Origin: Cyclobacterium xiamenense
Lineage (GTDB): Bacteria; Bacteroidota; Bacteroidia; Cytophagales; Cyclobacteriaceae
DNA length: 64,000 nt
Assembly (NCBI RefSeq): GCF_009467825.1
Contig: NZ_WIOK01000019.1
Coordinates: 58,097-122,096, forward strand
Reading direction: 5' to 3'
Shown here: positions 56,149 to 64,000 of the stretch, one piece after another
Layout: each line of letters begins with the position of its first letter
Position numbering within the stretch: position 1 is the stretch's first letter
The notes under the pieces: generated by a model
The model's input: the letters and a program-made list of their open reading frames with translations, nothing else
What the model was told of the DNA's origin: nothing
The model's database searches: none
Position numbers and translations under genes: made by a program

Positions 56149-57825
56149 TCAGTTGGGATGGTAGCCGGGTCCTCGTACCACCCTACCGGGCAGAGCACCC
56201 GTATGTTGCCCATCCTTGAGCACCTGCGTCCCGTTAACAAATACGTGCATCACTCCAGTCGCGTACCGCATGGGATCCTCGTAGGTCGCCCGGTCTTGGA
56301 TTTCACCCGGGTCAAACAAGACCACATCCGCAAAAAAGCCCTCCTTCAGGGCACCTCGTTTTTTAATTCTCAAATTGGTAGCCGGCAGGCTGGTGAGCTT
56401 GTAAATGGCCTCTTCCAGGGGAATTACGTTTTCGTCGCGAACGTATTTTCCCAAAAGCCGGGCAAAATTCCCAAAGGCACGGGGGTGGGTACTGGATTTA
56501 AGAAAAACCCCTTCTGGCGCCAGGGATCGGGCATCCGATCCAAAACTCATGTAGGGCAGCCGCAATTGCTTTTTCACATTTTCTTCCGACATCAAAAAGT
56601 AAACGGCTCCCACCCTGCTTCCGTCCTGAACGACCAGGTCCATGGCGGTTTCCACCGGAGAGGTCTTGCGCATTTCCGCCACCTCCGCCAGGGATTTGCC
56701 GGTCAGGTATTTCAGGCTATCGTTCTTAAACCCAATCAGGAGGATGTCCTCGTAGGTCTCCACCCCCATTAGTAAGCTCTCCCATTCTGTCGTGGGAGTG
56801 ACCATTTCTTTCAACAGGCGTTTTCGGACGATCGGGTCCTGCAAGCGCTCCGCCCACTGCTCGTACCCGCCCTCCTGCACCCAGGGCGGCATGGAGGCAT
56901 CGAGCCCGGTAGATCCGGCGGTATAGGTGTACATGTTTGCGGTGACCGTCAATCCCGCTGCGCGGGCCGAATCAATCGTGTTTACCACCACATCAAACTT
57001 GTCCCAATTTTCCTTGCCGGCCATTTTCAAATGGTATACTTCCGCCCGAATACCGGCCTCCTCTGCGATCCGAATCAGCTCGTCCAGGCTTTCCAGCAGT
57101 TGGTTTCCTTCGCTACGCAAATGGGAGATGTACATGCCTCCGTAGCTGGCGGCCACCTTGCTGAGTTCAATCAACTCCTCGGTAGTGGAATAAAAGGCAG
57201 GAGCGTAGATCAACGAAGAGCCGATGCCCAGGGCACCCTCTTCCATGGCCTGCCCAACCAGTACTTTCATGAAGTCCAATTCTTCTACCGTGGGCGCACG
57301 GTTTTCGAAACCCACCGTATGGATGCGAAGGGTCGTCGCCCCCACAAAGGAGGCCACATTTGGAGACACGCCCTTTTTCACAATAAAATCCAGGTACTCG
57401 CCCAGTGAGGTCCAGGAAATCGGAAATGTAACATCCCCCTGCTGCCTCAGCATATCCGCTTTCATTTGCTCACTCAGGGGTCCCATGGACGTACCTTCTC
57501 CAAAAACCTCCAGGGTAACTCCCTGGCGGATATCACTTTGCGACCTTCCGTCTTCGATCAGGGATTCGGTCGCCCAGCTGAGCATGTTGATAAAACCGGG
57601 AGCCACCACCAGTCCCGTTGCGTCAATTTCTATTTTCCCCTTGGCTTCCGAAAGGGCCCCGATGGCGGCAATCGTGTCTCCCCGGATACCAACATCCGTG
57701 GTAATTGCCGGGCTGCCCGATCCATCGACGACTTGTCCGTTTCGGATCAATACATCGTAGGGCTCCGGAGTGGTGCAGCCGTATACCAGGATGAAGGTTG
57801 CGAATAAGGGAAGTAGTGGTCTCAT
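56149..57825 (-). CDS. Amidohydrolase-like lipoprotein, N-acyl-D-amino-acid deacylase family variant
   Basis: A 558-residue protein from ATG 57825 (lipobox VYGC17). The N-terminal blocks VLIRNGQVVDGSGSP and DATGLVVAPGFIN are those of D-aminoacylases and related amidohydrolases, and SHLRSEGNQLLESLDELIRIAEE and AEVYHLKM keep the His ligands of the tight metal site. But after PGFI the usual D-x-H-x-H is N-M-L-S-W, so the first two His are absent, and the GNCG loop reads FGEGTSMGP. It may be a hydrolase using one metal or a different chemistry. It is part of the sulfatase / unknown / amidohydrolase set on the minus strand. Confidence 0.8.
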   Translation of the reverse strand: MRPLLPLFATFILVYGCTTPEPYDVLIRNGQVVDGSGSPAITTDVGIRGDTIAAIGALSEAKGKIEIDATGLVVAPGFINMLSWATESLIEDGRSQSDIRQGVTLEVFGEGTSMGPLSEQMKADMLRQQGDVTFPISWTSLGEYLDFIVKKGVSPNVASFVGATTLRIHTVGFENRAPTVEELDFMKVLVGQAMEEGALGIGSSLIYAPAFYSTTEELIELSKVAASYGGMYISHLRSEGNQLLESLDELIRIAEEAGIRAEVYHLKMAGKENWDKFDVVVNTIDSARAAGLTVTANMYTYTAGSTGLDASMPPWVQEGGYEQWAERLQDPIVRKRLLKEMVTPTTEWESLLMGVETYEDILLIGFKNDSLKYLTGKSLAEVAEMRKTSPVETAMDLVVQDGSRVGAVYFLMSEENVKKQLRLPYMSFGSDARSLAPEGVFLKSSTHPRAFGNFARLLGKYVRDENVIPLEEAIYKLTSLPATNLRIKKRGALKEGFFADVVLFDPGEIQDRATYEDPMRYATGVMHVFVNGTQVLKDGQHTGALPGRVVRGPGYHPN

Positions 57826-57974
57826 ATACGTGTTGATAAAAGGTACGTCCAATCGCCCCGGCCCATTTCACCACTAAAACTAGCAAAAATTAGCCAAGGC
57901 TCCGAATCCATCCCAACTGGCATCGAAATGGTTAGCAAGAATAAGCAAAATGGATCGGTTCCCTTCCACTGTAA

Positions 57975-59930
57975 CTAGTCGCTGACTTCCCGTAGTAACC
58001 CATCAAAATCCAGAAAAAGGGTTTTTTCGTGATACCGAAAGGTGAGCGTCTGATCTTTTCGGTCGGCCTGTACGTAGGGGGAATCGTACCTGCGGTAGTT
58101 CGTATCCACCACTTTCCCGTCCACCACAAAGTCTTTACCAAAGGCCAATTCGTAGCGCTTCCCGTTTGACCGATAGGTCAATGCTAGCGCTTCCCGGTCA
58201 AACGCAACGGGGTTGGCCTTGACCCGCTGCACAAAAGCTGCAAAGGAGCCATCCGTTCCTGCAGCACCGGCCTCGGTAATCCAATAGGTTCGTTTGCCAT
58301 GTTGGACCAGGTTATCCGTGGTACCTTCCCGAAGCTCAAAAGGCTCCGCACCGATCATGGCGCAATAGGTTTCGCCTTTCTTACCAAAGACGTACCTCCC
58401 GTCCAGCAGGGCCGAATCAAATTTGCTTGTGGGGAAATAGGCATGTGTATACCCCAGTAAGTCCATTTCCATCCAGCCCTTTTTCTCCGGGAGGGCATAC
58501 AGGGAGAGGTTTACATTTTCGTCTTGCACGCTGTGGGGGATGCGCCCGTAGCCCACCCAATAGTTGGGAGATTGGTTGGGCACCCCTTTTTCCAGAGCAG
58601 GGTGGGTATGAAAAATACCAAAGTGATTGCGAATATTCATCCCAAAGACGTGCTGTTGGTCCCCATAGGTCCCGGGGTGGTAGCCCTGGGCCGTGTATAG
58701 GGTGTAATCGTTGGTTCGGTAGGTGTAGGTATTGCCTTTCTGAATGGCCACCCCATCCGATTGAGGCTTAAGCAGGCGACTAATGATGGGTTCCAACCGC
58801 AGCCACCGTAGCAGGGAAAAATCCATCATTTTAAAATCCGCCAGAAAATCGTTTGAAAACATCCGGTAAGTGCGAATGTGGTGCAGGGAATTTCGGATCA
58901 CTTCGGGATTGGTAAATGCCTCCATTCCCCATTGCATCATCATGCTGCGGTCATCGGTCCCACCAAACCCTTCGGCATGCAATTCCGAAATATCCAATCC
59001 ATTGCTTTGCTTGATGACCTGAACGGAGGAATCTTTCGCAATTTCAGAAAAAACAGTAGGGATCGTGTAATTCGGACTTTTGAGCAATCCATAGGTCATT
59101 CCAGGACCCGGGTCCTGTCCCTCCCCCCAAAAATAATGGATCAGCCTTCCCAGCGTGGACTGACGCCCCCCTTTTCGGTTGCCTTCGTAAGCCCTCCCGC
59201 TGGCACTGACGAATAGCGTATGGGCACTCTGGGAAGCCATGTCGTAAAACAACAAATCCAGGATCATTTTACTTTTCACCACAACCGCTTCGTCCCGGGC
59301 AAAATCAATCAGATTAATCAGGGCGGCGATATCTTCTACGTAATACGTTCCCGAATAGAACTCCGTAAACCCGTAATTCCACCGCATTTCCAACCAATCC
59401 AGGATCCGTTTCCTTGCCTTTTCTACGTGCTGTCTACCGGTCAGTCCACTGTTGGAAAAAACACGATCCGGATATTTTTGCCCAATCAAATATTCCGCAG
59501 ATGCAAAGAGAATTTGGTGGTTTTCACTCCAATAGCACATGGAATTTTCCCCGGGCTCGTCCCACCAATACCGGAAATTGAACAACACCTCCTGGGTTTG
59601 TTTCTGATAGGATTCGGGCATGCGATCCTCCGCTTCGTACAAAATCCGGATAAGATTCACCAGCCTAAAATCCGCACAATCGTACTCGTTTCGAATGTAT
59701 TCCAACCCTCCCTCCAATTGCCCCCAATCCACCGCTTCTTTGCCGTTTGCCAACTGGTAATACAATTCATTGATTTGCAAATTGATTTCTTTTTCCGGAC
59801 GCACCGGAAGTATCTTGTACCCGGAAATCCGGATGTAATCCAACAGAAAGGTGATTGCAAGAAAAACTACCAGCAACAACAGCACGAATGTACCTTTGCG
59901 GTAGTTTCCAGAAGGATCATTTTTTCGCAT
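57975..59930 (-). CDS. Membrane-anchored protein of lyase-like plan, family not recognised
   Basis: A 651-residue protein. One N-terminal helix (GTFVLLLLVVFLAITFLL) anchors it. Residues 60-380 are helical with conserved-looking polar blocks (YDCADFRLVNLIRILY, ENSMCYWSENHQILFASAEYLIGQ, RKRILDWLEMRWNYGFTEFYSGTYY, EGNRKGG); residues 390-650 are strand-rich (GYHPGTYGDQQHVFG, NHFGIFHTHPA). A helical toroid followed by a beta part with Tyr, His and Arg in the cleft-facing blocks is the plan of many polysaccharide lyases (heparinase-, alginate-lyase-like); I do not identify a family. It sits between the sulfatase (60016) and the amidohydrolase on one strand, which favours a polysaccharide role. Confidence 0.6.
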   Translation of the reverse strand: MRKNDPSGNYRKGTFVLLLLVVFLAITFLLDYIRISGYKILPVRPEKEINLQINELYYQLANGKEAVDWGQLEGGLEYIRNEYDCADFRLVNLIRILYEAEDRMPESYQKQTQEVLFNFRYWWDEPGENSMCYWSENHQILFASAEYLIGQKYPDRVFSNSGLTGRQHVEKARKRILDWLEMRWNYGFTEFYSGTYYVEDIAALINLIDFARDEAVVVKSKMILDLLFYDMASQSAHTLFVSASGRAYEGNRKGGRQSTLGRLIHYFWGEGQDPGPGMTYGLLKSPNYTIPTVFSEIAKDSSVQVIKQSNGLDISELHAEGFGGTDDRSMMMQWGMEAFTNPEVIRNSLHHIRTYRMFSNDFLADFKMMDFSLLRWLRLEPIISRLLKPQSDGVAIQKGNTYTYRTNDYTLYTAQGYHPGTYGDQQHVFGMNIRNHFGIFHTHPALEKGVPNQSPNYWVGYGRIPHSVQDENVNLSLYALPEKKGWMEMDLLGYTHAYFPTSKFDSALLDGRYVFGKKGETYCAMIGAEPFELREGTTDNLVQHGKRTYWITEAGAAGTDGSFAAFVQRVKANPVAFDREALALTYRSNGKRYELAFGKDFVVDGKVVDTNYRRYDSPYVQADRKDQTLTFRYHEKTLFLDFDGLLREVSD

Positions 59931-60015
59931 TTCGTATATTTTTGCAGCAACCTGTCCGATCGAACAACCCGTCCCTAAAGCCGATGACTGTTTGGAAGAC
60001 TACCCTTGCTTTTTT

Positions 60016-61458
60016 TTACTGGCTATCCCTGATTTTCTGGTTTCGAAAATAGTCATTATTATCGTAGCGGGAGGCTTCGGCCCATTTTACATTCGTTTTC
60101 GGCAGTAATTTTCTCAATTCCACTTTGACGGAGGCATACATTTCCGCGGCGGCCTGGTTGAACCATTCGTTGGGGTCTTTCCTCAGATCGTACAATTCTT
60201 CGGCCCCGTCCTCGTAACGAATGTACCGGTAGTCGTTGGTCAGGATGGCGTGGTTGTCTCGAGCCCAGGTACTAATGGCATGGGTCTGCCAGTTCTTATC
60301 CGGCTCCGCCAGCAAGGGAAAAAGGCTGCGGGCCTCTATGTGGGGCGGCGCTGGAAGCCCTGCGAGTTCGGCCAGCGTGGGATAAATCGCGAATAACTCC
60401 ACCGGCGCATCCACTCGTTTATTTTCCGGGATACCGGGACCGGCAAAGACAAGCGGAGAAAGGGTAGCCCGGTTCCAGAGCGCCACTTTGGCAAAGGTAC
60501 CCTTTTCTCCCAGGCGGTATCCGTGATCGGACCAGAGTACTATCAGGGTATTTTTGGCGTGTTTACTTTCTTCGAGGGCGGTGAGCACTTCCCCGATGTA
60601 GTGGTCCACAAAGGAAACACTGGCCAGGTAGGCGTGAAGAATGTTTTTCCATTGCCTGTTTTCGATGGCCCAGCGGGTGGTAGGCATCATGGGTAAATCG
60701 TCTATTTCCAATGCTATCTGCGGCAGGTCATCCCTGTCATTTTCCAGGTACGGCGGGTAATGAATGCGTGCGGTATCGTACAGGTCAAACCATTTTTGAG
60801 GCACGTGCCAGGGGACGTGGGGGCGAAGGAAACCTACGGAAAGAAAAAAGGGCTGCTCGTAGTCCCGCTGCAAGCGTTCTATGGCCCATTTGGCGGAGCG
60901 GTAATCGGGCATCTGCTCGTCCCGCTCGGGAAAGGCTCCCCAATCGGTAGAGGTTCCTTTTTTATCCCAGTGGAAGGTTTGTGCCGGTTTGGGACCAAAG
61001 CCCGCTTCCCTCCCGCCACTTTCATCCAATAAACCGTCGGGCGCGTGATTATGGAAAATTTTCCCTACACCCATGGTGTGGTAGCCCGCATCCTTGAAGT
61101 ATTGGTGCAGCAAGGTGATCTTTTGGGTAGCCTCGTTGGTTTCCTTGATTTCATTGTCATCGATAAACCCATAAATCCCTGTGGTGGAAGGCCTGAGTCC
61201 GGTCATGATGGACATTCGGGAGGGACTACACATGGGGGCCTGACACTGGGCATTGGCAAACAACAGCCCCCGGGCTATCAGGCGGTCCAGATTGGGGGTA
61301 AGGGCATCCGGATGGCCCATCCCGCCGATAAAATCGTTCAGATCGTCCACGGCAATCATCAGGATATTGGGTGGTGAGGCTTGCTGGGCCTGTAACCAAC
61401 CCATGTTTAGAAAAAGTAACCAAATAAAACAGGTTAAAACAGGGTCGATTTTTTTCAT
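60016..61458 (-). CDS. Type I sulfatase (S1 family, iduronate-2-sulfatase-like)
   Basis: A 480-residue secreted enzyme from ATG 61458 (MKKIDPVLTCFIWLLFLNMG); ATG 61470 is four codons upstream and directly follows the stop of the preceding gene. The formylglycine site is CSPSR (Cys77, MCSPSRMSIMTG), metal Asp pair in IAVDDLND, then VGFLRPHVPWHVP and LWSDHGYRLGEKGTFAKVALW. Sequence and length place it with S1_7-like uronate-2-sulfatases. It is immediately upstream of the lyase-like gene and downstream of a small membrane protein gene, suggesting a short operon. Confidence 0.9.
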   Translation of the reverse strand: MKKIDPVLTCFIWLLFLNMGWLQAQQASPPNILMIAVDDLNDFIGGMGHPDALTPNLDRLIARGLLFANAQCQAPMCSPSRMSIMTGLRPSTTGIYGFIDDNEIKETNEATQKITLLHQYFKDAGYHTMGVGKIFHNHAPDGLLDESGGREAGFGPKPAQTFHWDKKGTSTDWGAFPERDEQMPDYRSAKWAIERLQRDYEQPFFLSVGFLRPHVPWHVPQKWFDLYDTARIHYPPYLENDRDDLPQIALEIDDLPMMPTTRWAIENRQWKNILHAYLASVSFVDHYIGEVLTALEESKHAKNTLIVLWSDHGYRLGEKGTFAKVALWNRATLSPLVFAGPGIPENKRVDAPVELFAIYPTLAELAGLPAPPHIEARSLFPLLAEPDKNWQTHAISTWARDNHAILTNDYRYIRYEDGAEELYDLRKDPNEWFNQAAAEMYASVKVELRKLLPKTNVKWAEASRYDNNDYFRNQKIRDSQ

Positions 61459-61470
61459 TACAGGCAACAT

Positions 61471-61773
61471 TCAGATGAATTCCATGTGGTAAAGTACCAA
61501 AAACAAGAGCACCAGGTTTAGTACCATCCTTAAAATAGCAAATAACCAGTTCGTATGCGTATTTCTTTCTTCTTCGTCGTTCAAGACCTGGTAAAAAAGT
61601 ATGCCTATCAGAATAAAATTAACGGTCAAAATAAGTAATGACAGGTACCCCACCCAACGGGGCCAGTTCAAATATACCATCAAACCATTGAGTACATAGG
61701 CAGTCATGGTCAGGACACTCGTATTGTTGTGCAATTCCCTGGGATGAAAAAAGGATAGTGGATTGACTTCCAT
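61471..61773 (-). CDS. Small membrane protein with three transmembrane helices
   Basis: A 100-residue protein from ATG 61773 (MEVNPLSFFHPRELHNN); the longer frame to 61839 adds little. Hydrophobic segments at about 25-40, 45-65 and 78-98 (LLILTVNFILIGILFYQ and LRMVLNLVLLFLVLYHMEFI). The stop codon adjoins the sulfatase start region, so the two are probably co-transcribed. No family recognised. Confidence 0.6.
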   Translation of the reverse strand: MEVNPLSFFHPRELHNNTSVLTMTAYVLNGLMVYLNWPRWVGYLSLLILTVNFILIGILFYQVLNDEEERNTHTNWLFAILRMVLNLVLLFLVLYHMEFI

Positions 61774-61898
61774 GAATTTAAATTGAATGAAAAATTCGGA
61801 AAAATCAAGTAAAGGGGATTTATAGTATGACCTAAGCATTTTCCTCTGAGGCCAAATGACCGGTTAGCCAACGGGTATAATTCGTACAGCTTCATTAG

Positions 61899-61957
61899 AG
61901 ATTGAAGGAAAAAGATTGAGGGAGATTGAGTGAGATTGAAGGAAGGAGATTGATTGA
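61899..61957. repeat. AGATTGA-type imperfect tandem repeat
   Basis: Six or so units of AGATTGAGG / AGATTGAAGG in about 60 bases between VapC and the small membrane protein, of the same kind as at 50316-50398. Confidence 0.65.
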
Positions 61958-61965
61958 GGTTGGTT

Positions 61966-62349
61966 TTAAGTATAAAACAACAAATCATACCCCACAATTT
62001 GCTTCAGTTTTTTATCCAAGGTCCAAAGTTGGCGTTCGTTTTTCTGTACGGCATTAAAAATTACCGCATCGATTATTCCTACTCCATGATGAACCAAGCC
62101 AGCATGATACGAAAGTAAACCAGATGCCATCACCAAAAAAGGTTCATCCAAAGTAGGAACCAACGAGGCATATTCCAGAATACCATTTACCTCTCTTTTG
62201 CTTTTTGCACCTTGCAACAGTTCGGCAAAAATAAGCTCAAGGCCGAACACCCGGCCATTCTCAAGAAGTTCCTGACAAACATCAAAGTATTTGGGATTTC
62301 CTTTCAGGTATTCCATCCAGATGGAGGTATCGAACACAACACCTCTCAT
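61966..62349 (-). CDS. vapC: VapC-type PIN-domain toxin
   Basis: A 127-residue PIN-domain protein with the four acidic positions: Asp7 (VVFDTSIWM), Glu43 (FAELLQG), Asp94 (GIIDAVIFNA) and Asp112 (LWTLDKKL). VapC proteins are Mg2+-dependent ribonucleases, usually cutting tRNA or rRNA. The ATG overlaps the end of the antitoxin gene by four bases, giving coupled translation. The toxin frame is intact. Confidence 0.9.
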   Translation of the reverse strand: MRGVVFDTSIWMEYLKGNPKYFDVCQELLENGRVFGLELIFAELLQGAKSKREVNGILEYASLVPTLDEPFLVMASGLLSYHAGLVHHGVGIIDAVIFNAVQKNERQLWTLDKKLKQIVGYDLLFYT

Positions 62350-62552
62350 TCGCGATTCAAGTCCCGTATTTCCTTCGAAGCGTACCTAAACGCCAATGGA
62401 TCATTCAAAACCGTGGCTCCCAGTTGCTTGATTTTTTGGGTTCTGATGTAAGCAATTAAAGCGATTTTTACCGTTTCTATGATGGTATCTGCCCTGGATA
62501 ATTCCATGGCTTCCGCTATCAACTCGTCAGGAATAACGGCTGTAACTTTCAT
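62346..62552 (-). CDS. vapB: VapB-type antitoxin
   Basis: A 68-residue protein (MKVTAVIPDELIAEAMELSR...). The N-terminal strand-helix-helix pattern (TAVIPDELIAEAMEL, TIIETVKIALIAYI) is a ribbon-helix-helix-like DNA-binding part, and the basic C-terminal segment ending in RDLNRE would bind the toxin. Order and overlap with vapC support a VapBC pair that represses its own promoter. Confidence 0.85.
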   Translation of the reverse strand: MKVTAVIPDELIAEAMELSRADTIIETVKIALIAYIRTQKIKQLGATVLNDPLAFRYASKEIRDLNRE

Positions 62553-62728
62553 AGCATTAACTATTTACGAGTATACGATAACTATCGTATTATCAACAGC
62601 TAGTAAAAGTAACATGCGAAACAATTTGGACTTAGAAGTTTTACCTAAATATTGGTGGAGCTATAAGCGATTTATCTCCCACACTAGTAAAAACCAATAG
62701 TCTCTCCTTTGCACCAGGCATCCCTTTA

Positions 62729-63823
62729 CTACTCAGGACTCCAGCCATGCTTCTCCAGAAACTGCCGTACCTGACGCTCCACAAAACTGTTTTCATGGGG
62801 TATCATTTCGCCTAGTGCTTCATTTAATTTGGCTGAATTAACACCGTGAACCGTATATAACTTCAGTAACTTTACCAGCTGTGGACCATTCACCTGGCTA
62901 AGATTTTCTATTGAATGATCCACCACGGCCGGATCTAAATGGGCTGCTTCTGCCAATTGATCAAAAATAAGGTTTTCTATGCCATGGTCCACCTTACCGA
63001 TAAGCTTGAAAAGCTGAAGCTGTAACTCCTCCGATTCCAATTGTTCACTAGTAAGTGATTTCAACACCATGTAGGACTGGAAATATTCATCCTCAAGCAA
63101 TACTCCCATCAATTCATCAATCAACCCCTCATTTAGCTCCTGGAGTAAGCCAAGCCGTTCCAATGCCCAGGTCCGGTCACTTTGATCCGTACTTTGCAGG
63201 ATTTCGATAAACAAACACGGATCAAGTTGTTTTTCCGTCAGTTCCATGACCTGCTGTTGGACCGGACCATGGACTACCTGGTATAGTTTATGGGTCGTAT
63301 AGGCAGCTCCGGGTACCACATATTCCAGCACATCCTTAGCCGTAGCTCCTGATACCCCATCTACTGAATGCGCATCCGTCTCCGAATGACCCACCAAATC
63401 TTCCAGGGAATACGTGCCCAAAGGAAGAAAGGGATCTGCCAGCAGGCGATGCAATTCCTCGTATTCCATCGTAGAAAAGGGCTCGTGGTCGTATTTGCTC
63501 AGGTACTCCCCATCCAGCAGTTCAAAACCCAGGTACCTGCCTGTGATGTTCCAGTAAACCCGTATTTTCAAGGGACGGCACGTGTTATCATAGCACACGC
63601 CGGTATGAAGATCCATAAAATAATTCAGGGGAATACCCGCTGCACCCTCTTTCGGAGTCATTTCTTGCCGGTTTAAGGAATCGTTGATGGATACAGTGAT
63701 CAACCGGGAGGAATCCGCTATGGGTATGGTCGCAGGTTGAAAATACCGGATATCCTCTTCTTTTTCGTAAAAAAACAGGATCAATGAAAGTCCGATCAAA
63801 AATCCCTTTATCCAATGGATCAT
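62729..63823 (-). CDS. Exported protein with FMN-attachment-like motif, CX4C and HEAT-like tail (second copy)
   Basis: A 364-residue paralogue of the protein at 39637-40716 with the same layout: N-terminal hydrophobic helix (GFLIGLSLILFFY), Cys77 and Cys82 (GVCYDNTC), VYW...LGFELLDGEYLSKYDHEPF, VDGVSGAT at 154-161 and a helical HEAT-like C-terminus. Pairwise identity is moderate but the motifs fall at the same positions. The gene starts 24 bases after the stop of a gene cut by the right edge of the window, the same spacing as in the first module, where the upstream partner is a double-FAD oxidoreductase. Confidence 0.72.
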   Translation of the reverse strand: MIHWIKGFLIGLSLILFFYEKEEDIRYFQPATIPIADSSRLITVSINDSLNRQEMTPKEGAAGIPLNYFMDLHTGVCYDNTCRPLKIRVYWNITGRYLGFELLDGEYLSKYDHEPFSTMEYEELHRLLADPFLPLGTYSLEDLVGHSETDAHSVDGVSGATAKDVLEYVVPGAAYTTHKLYQVVHGPVQQQVMELTEKQLDPCLFIEILQSTDQSDRTWALERLGLLQELNEGLIDELMGVLLEDEYFQSYMVLKSLTSEQLESEELQLQLFKLIGKVDHGIENLIFDQLAEAAHLDPAVVDHSIENLSQVNGPQLVKLLKLYTVHGVNSAKLNEALGEMIPHENSFVERQVRQFLEKHGWSPE

Positions 63824-63847
63824 TTATCGTTGATTTGTAAGTAATGC

Positions 63848-64000
63848 TCAGGCCTCCGGCACAATCCCCCCATGTTCTCTCAGTAAATTTTTTAACGCAT
63901 CGGTATATGGCTGGGAATTTTGACAGGTTGTAAATGTAGGTTTTTGTTTTGAATTTTGCCATGCCGGTCCGAAACGGAAGTGGGCGCTGCTGAGGAGCAA
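63848..64000 (-). CDS. C-terminal end of a gene running off the right edge
   Basis: The last 50 residues of a frame open through the edge, ending ...TDALKNLLREHGGIVPEA before TGA at 63848. The helical closing segment and the position upstream of an FMN-motif protein make a FAD-type oxidoreductase or other enzyme of that module plausible, but the part seen is too short to name. A minus-strand frame starting at 63962 in another phase is a shadow. Confidence 0.55.
   Translation of the reverse strand: MLLSSAHFRFGPAWQNSKQKPTFTTCQNSQPYTDALKNLLREHGGIVPEA

Noticed and set aside
63588..63962. 124-codon minus-strand frame at the right end
   Set aside because: It overlaps the start of the FMN-motif gene in a different phase; the frame ending at 63848 is the better candidate for the upstream gene.

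Overview
The window looks like the chromosome of a free-living, probably marine or soil member of the Bacteroidota (Cytophagia/Saprospiria-like; I cannot place it more finely). The reasons are: start regions that are A-rich and mostly lack a Shine-Dalgarno; several upstream sequences matching the Bacteroidota -33/-7 promoter (TTTG ... TAnnTTTG); lipoproteins and beta-barrel porins with short signal peptides; and families common in this phylum (DUF2911, DUF2490, YceI, AsmA-like, Peptidase_Mx, BCCT with a private porin, sulfatases, Tat-exported Gfo/Idh/MocA proteins, membrane-bound-dehydrogenase propellers with CxxCH). No rRNA, phage, IS element, CRISPR array or conjugation gene was found.

Layout. 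0-10 kb: the 3' end of a biosynthetic arginine decarboxylase with a strong terminator, then envelope genes (MORN-like exported protein, DUF2490 barrel, giant AsmA-like protein, DUF2911 lipoprotein) and a YceI / porin / YceI operon. 10.1-12.0 kb: a gene-poor, decayed patch with an intact antitoxin next to a RelE toxin broken by what looks like a 4-bp duplication, and a tRNA-like structured element. 12-14.6 kb: a cytochrome c / glucose-sorbosone-dehydrogenase-type lipoprotein and a small barrel. 14.6-18.9 kb: an argB-argD-argC-argJ operon (acetylated arginine pathway with ornithine recycling) ending at a hairpin terminator. 19-28.9 kb: PhzF, TrkH-TrkA potassium uptake, glycogen branching enzyme, a PI-PLC-like/rhodanese fusion lipoprotein, an EEP nuclease-fold protein and a DUF445 membrane protein. 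29-35.1 kb: an orphan histidine kinase, a NYN-domain protein, and an osmolyte operon (porin, BCCT transporter, universal stress protein). 35-38.3 kb: a lipoprotein esterase, Peptidase_Mx and Uma2.

The right half (38.5-64 kb) is a catabolic/redox accessory region: sugar-phosphate-isomerase-like TIM barrels, Gfo/Idh/MocA oxidoreductase, a 984-residue propeller-HEAT-cytochrome c protein, an AraD1/GguC-like enzyme set between 23-bp-period repeats, two type I sulfatases, a propeller plus helical-toroid lipoprotein, an unusual amidohydrolase, and an unrecognised 651-residue protein with a lyase-like plan. Together these suggest uptake-independent breakdown of a sulfated, uronic-acid-containing polysaccharide, although no SusC/SusD pair is in view. 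A VapBC pair sits near the right end.

The best candidate for something undescribed is a two-copy module: exported proteins of about 360 residues with an FMN-attachment-like motif (VDGxSGAT), a CX4C cysteine pair and a HEAT-like tail (39,637-40,716 and 62,729-63,823). The first lies just downstream of a Tat-exported 1,053-residue protein carrying two FAD-binding domains; the second lies just downstream of a gene cut by the window edge. A second find is a chimeric pseudogene at 43,998-44,540, where the 5' part of an isomerase gene is joined to the 3' part of a pyruvyltransferase-like gene.
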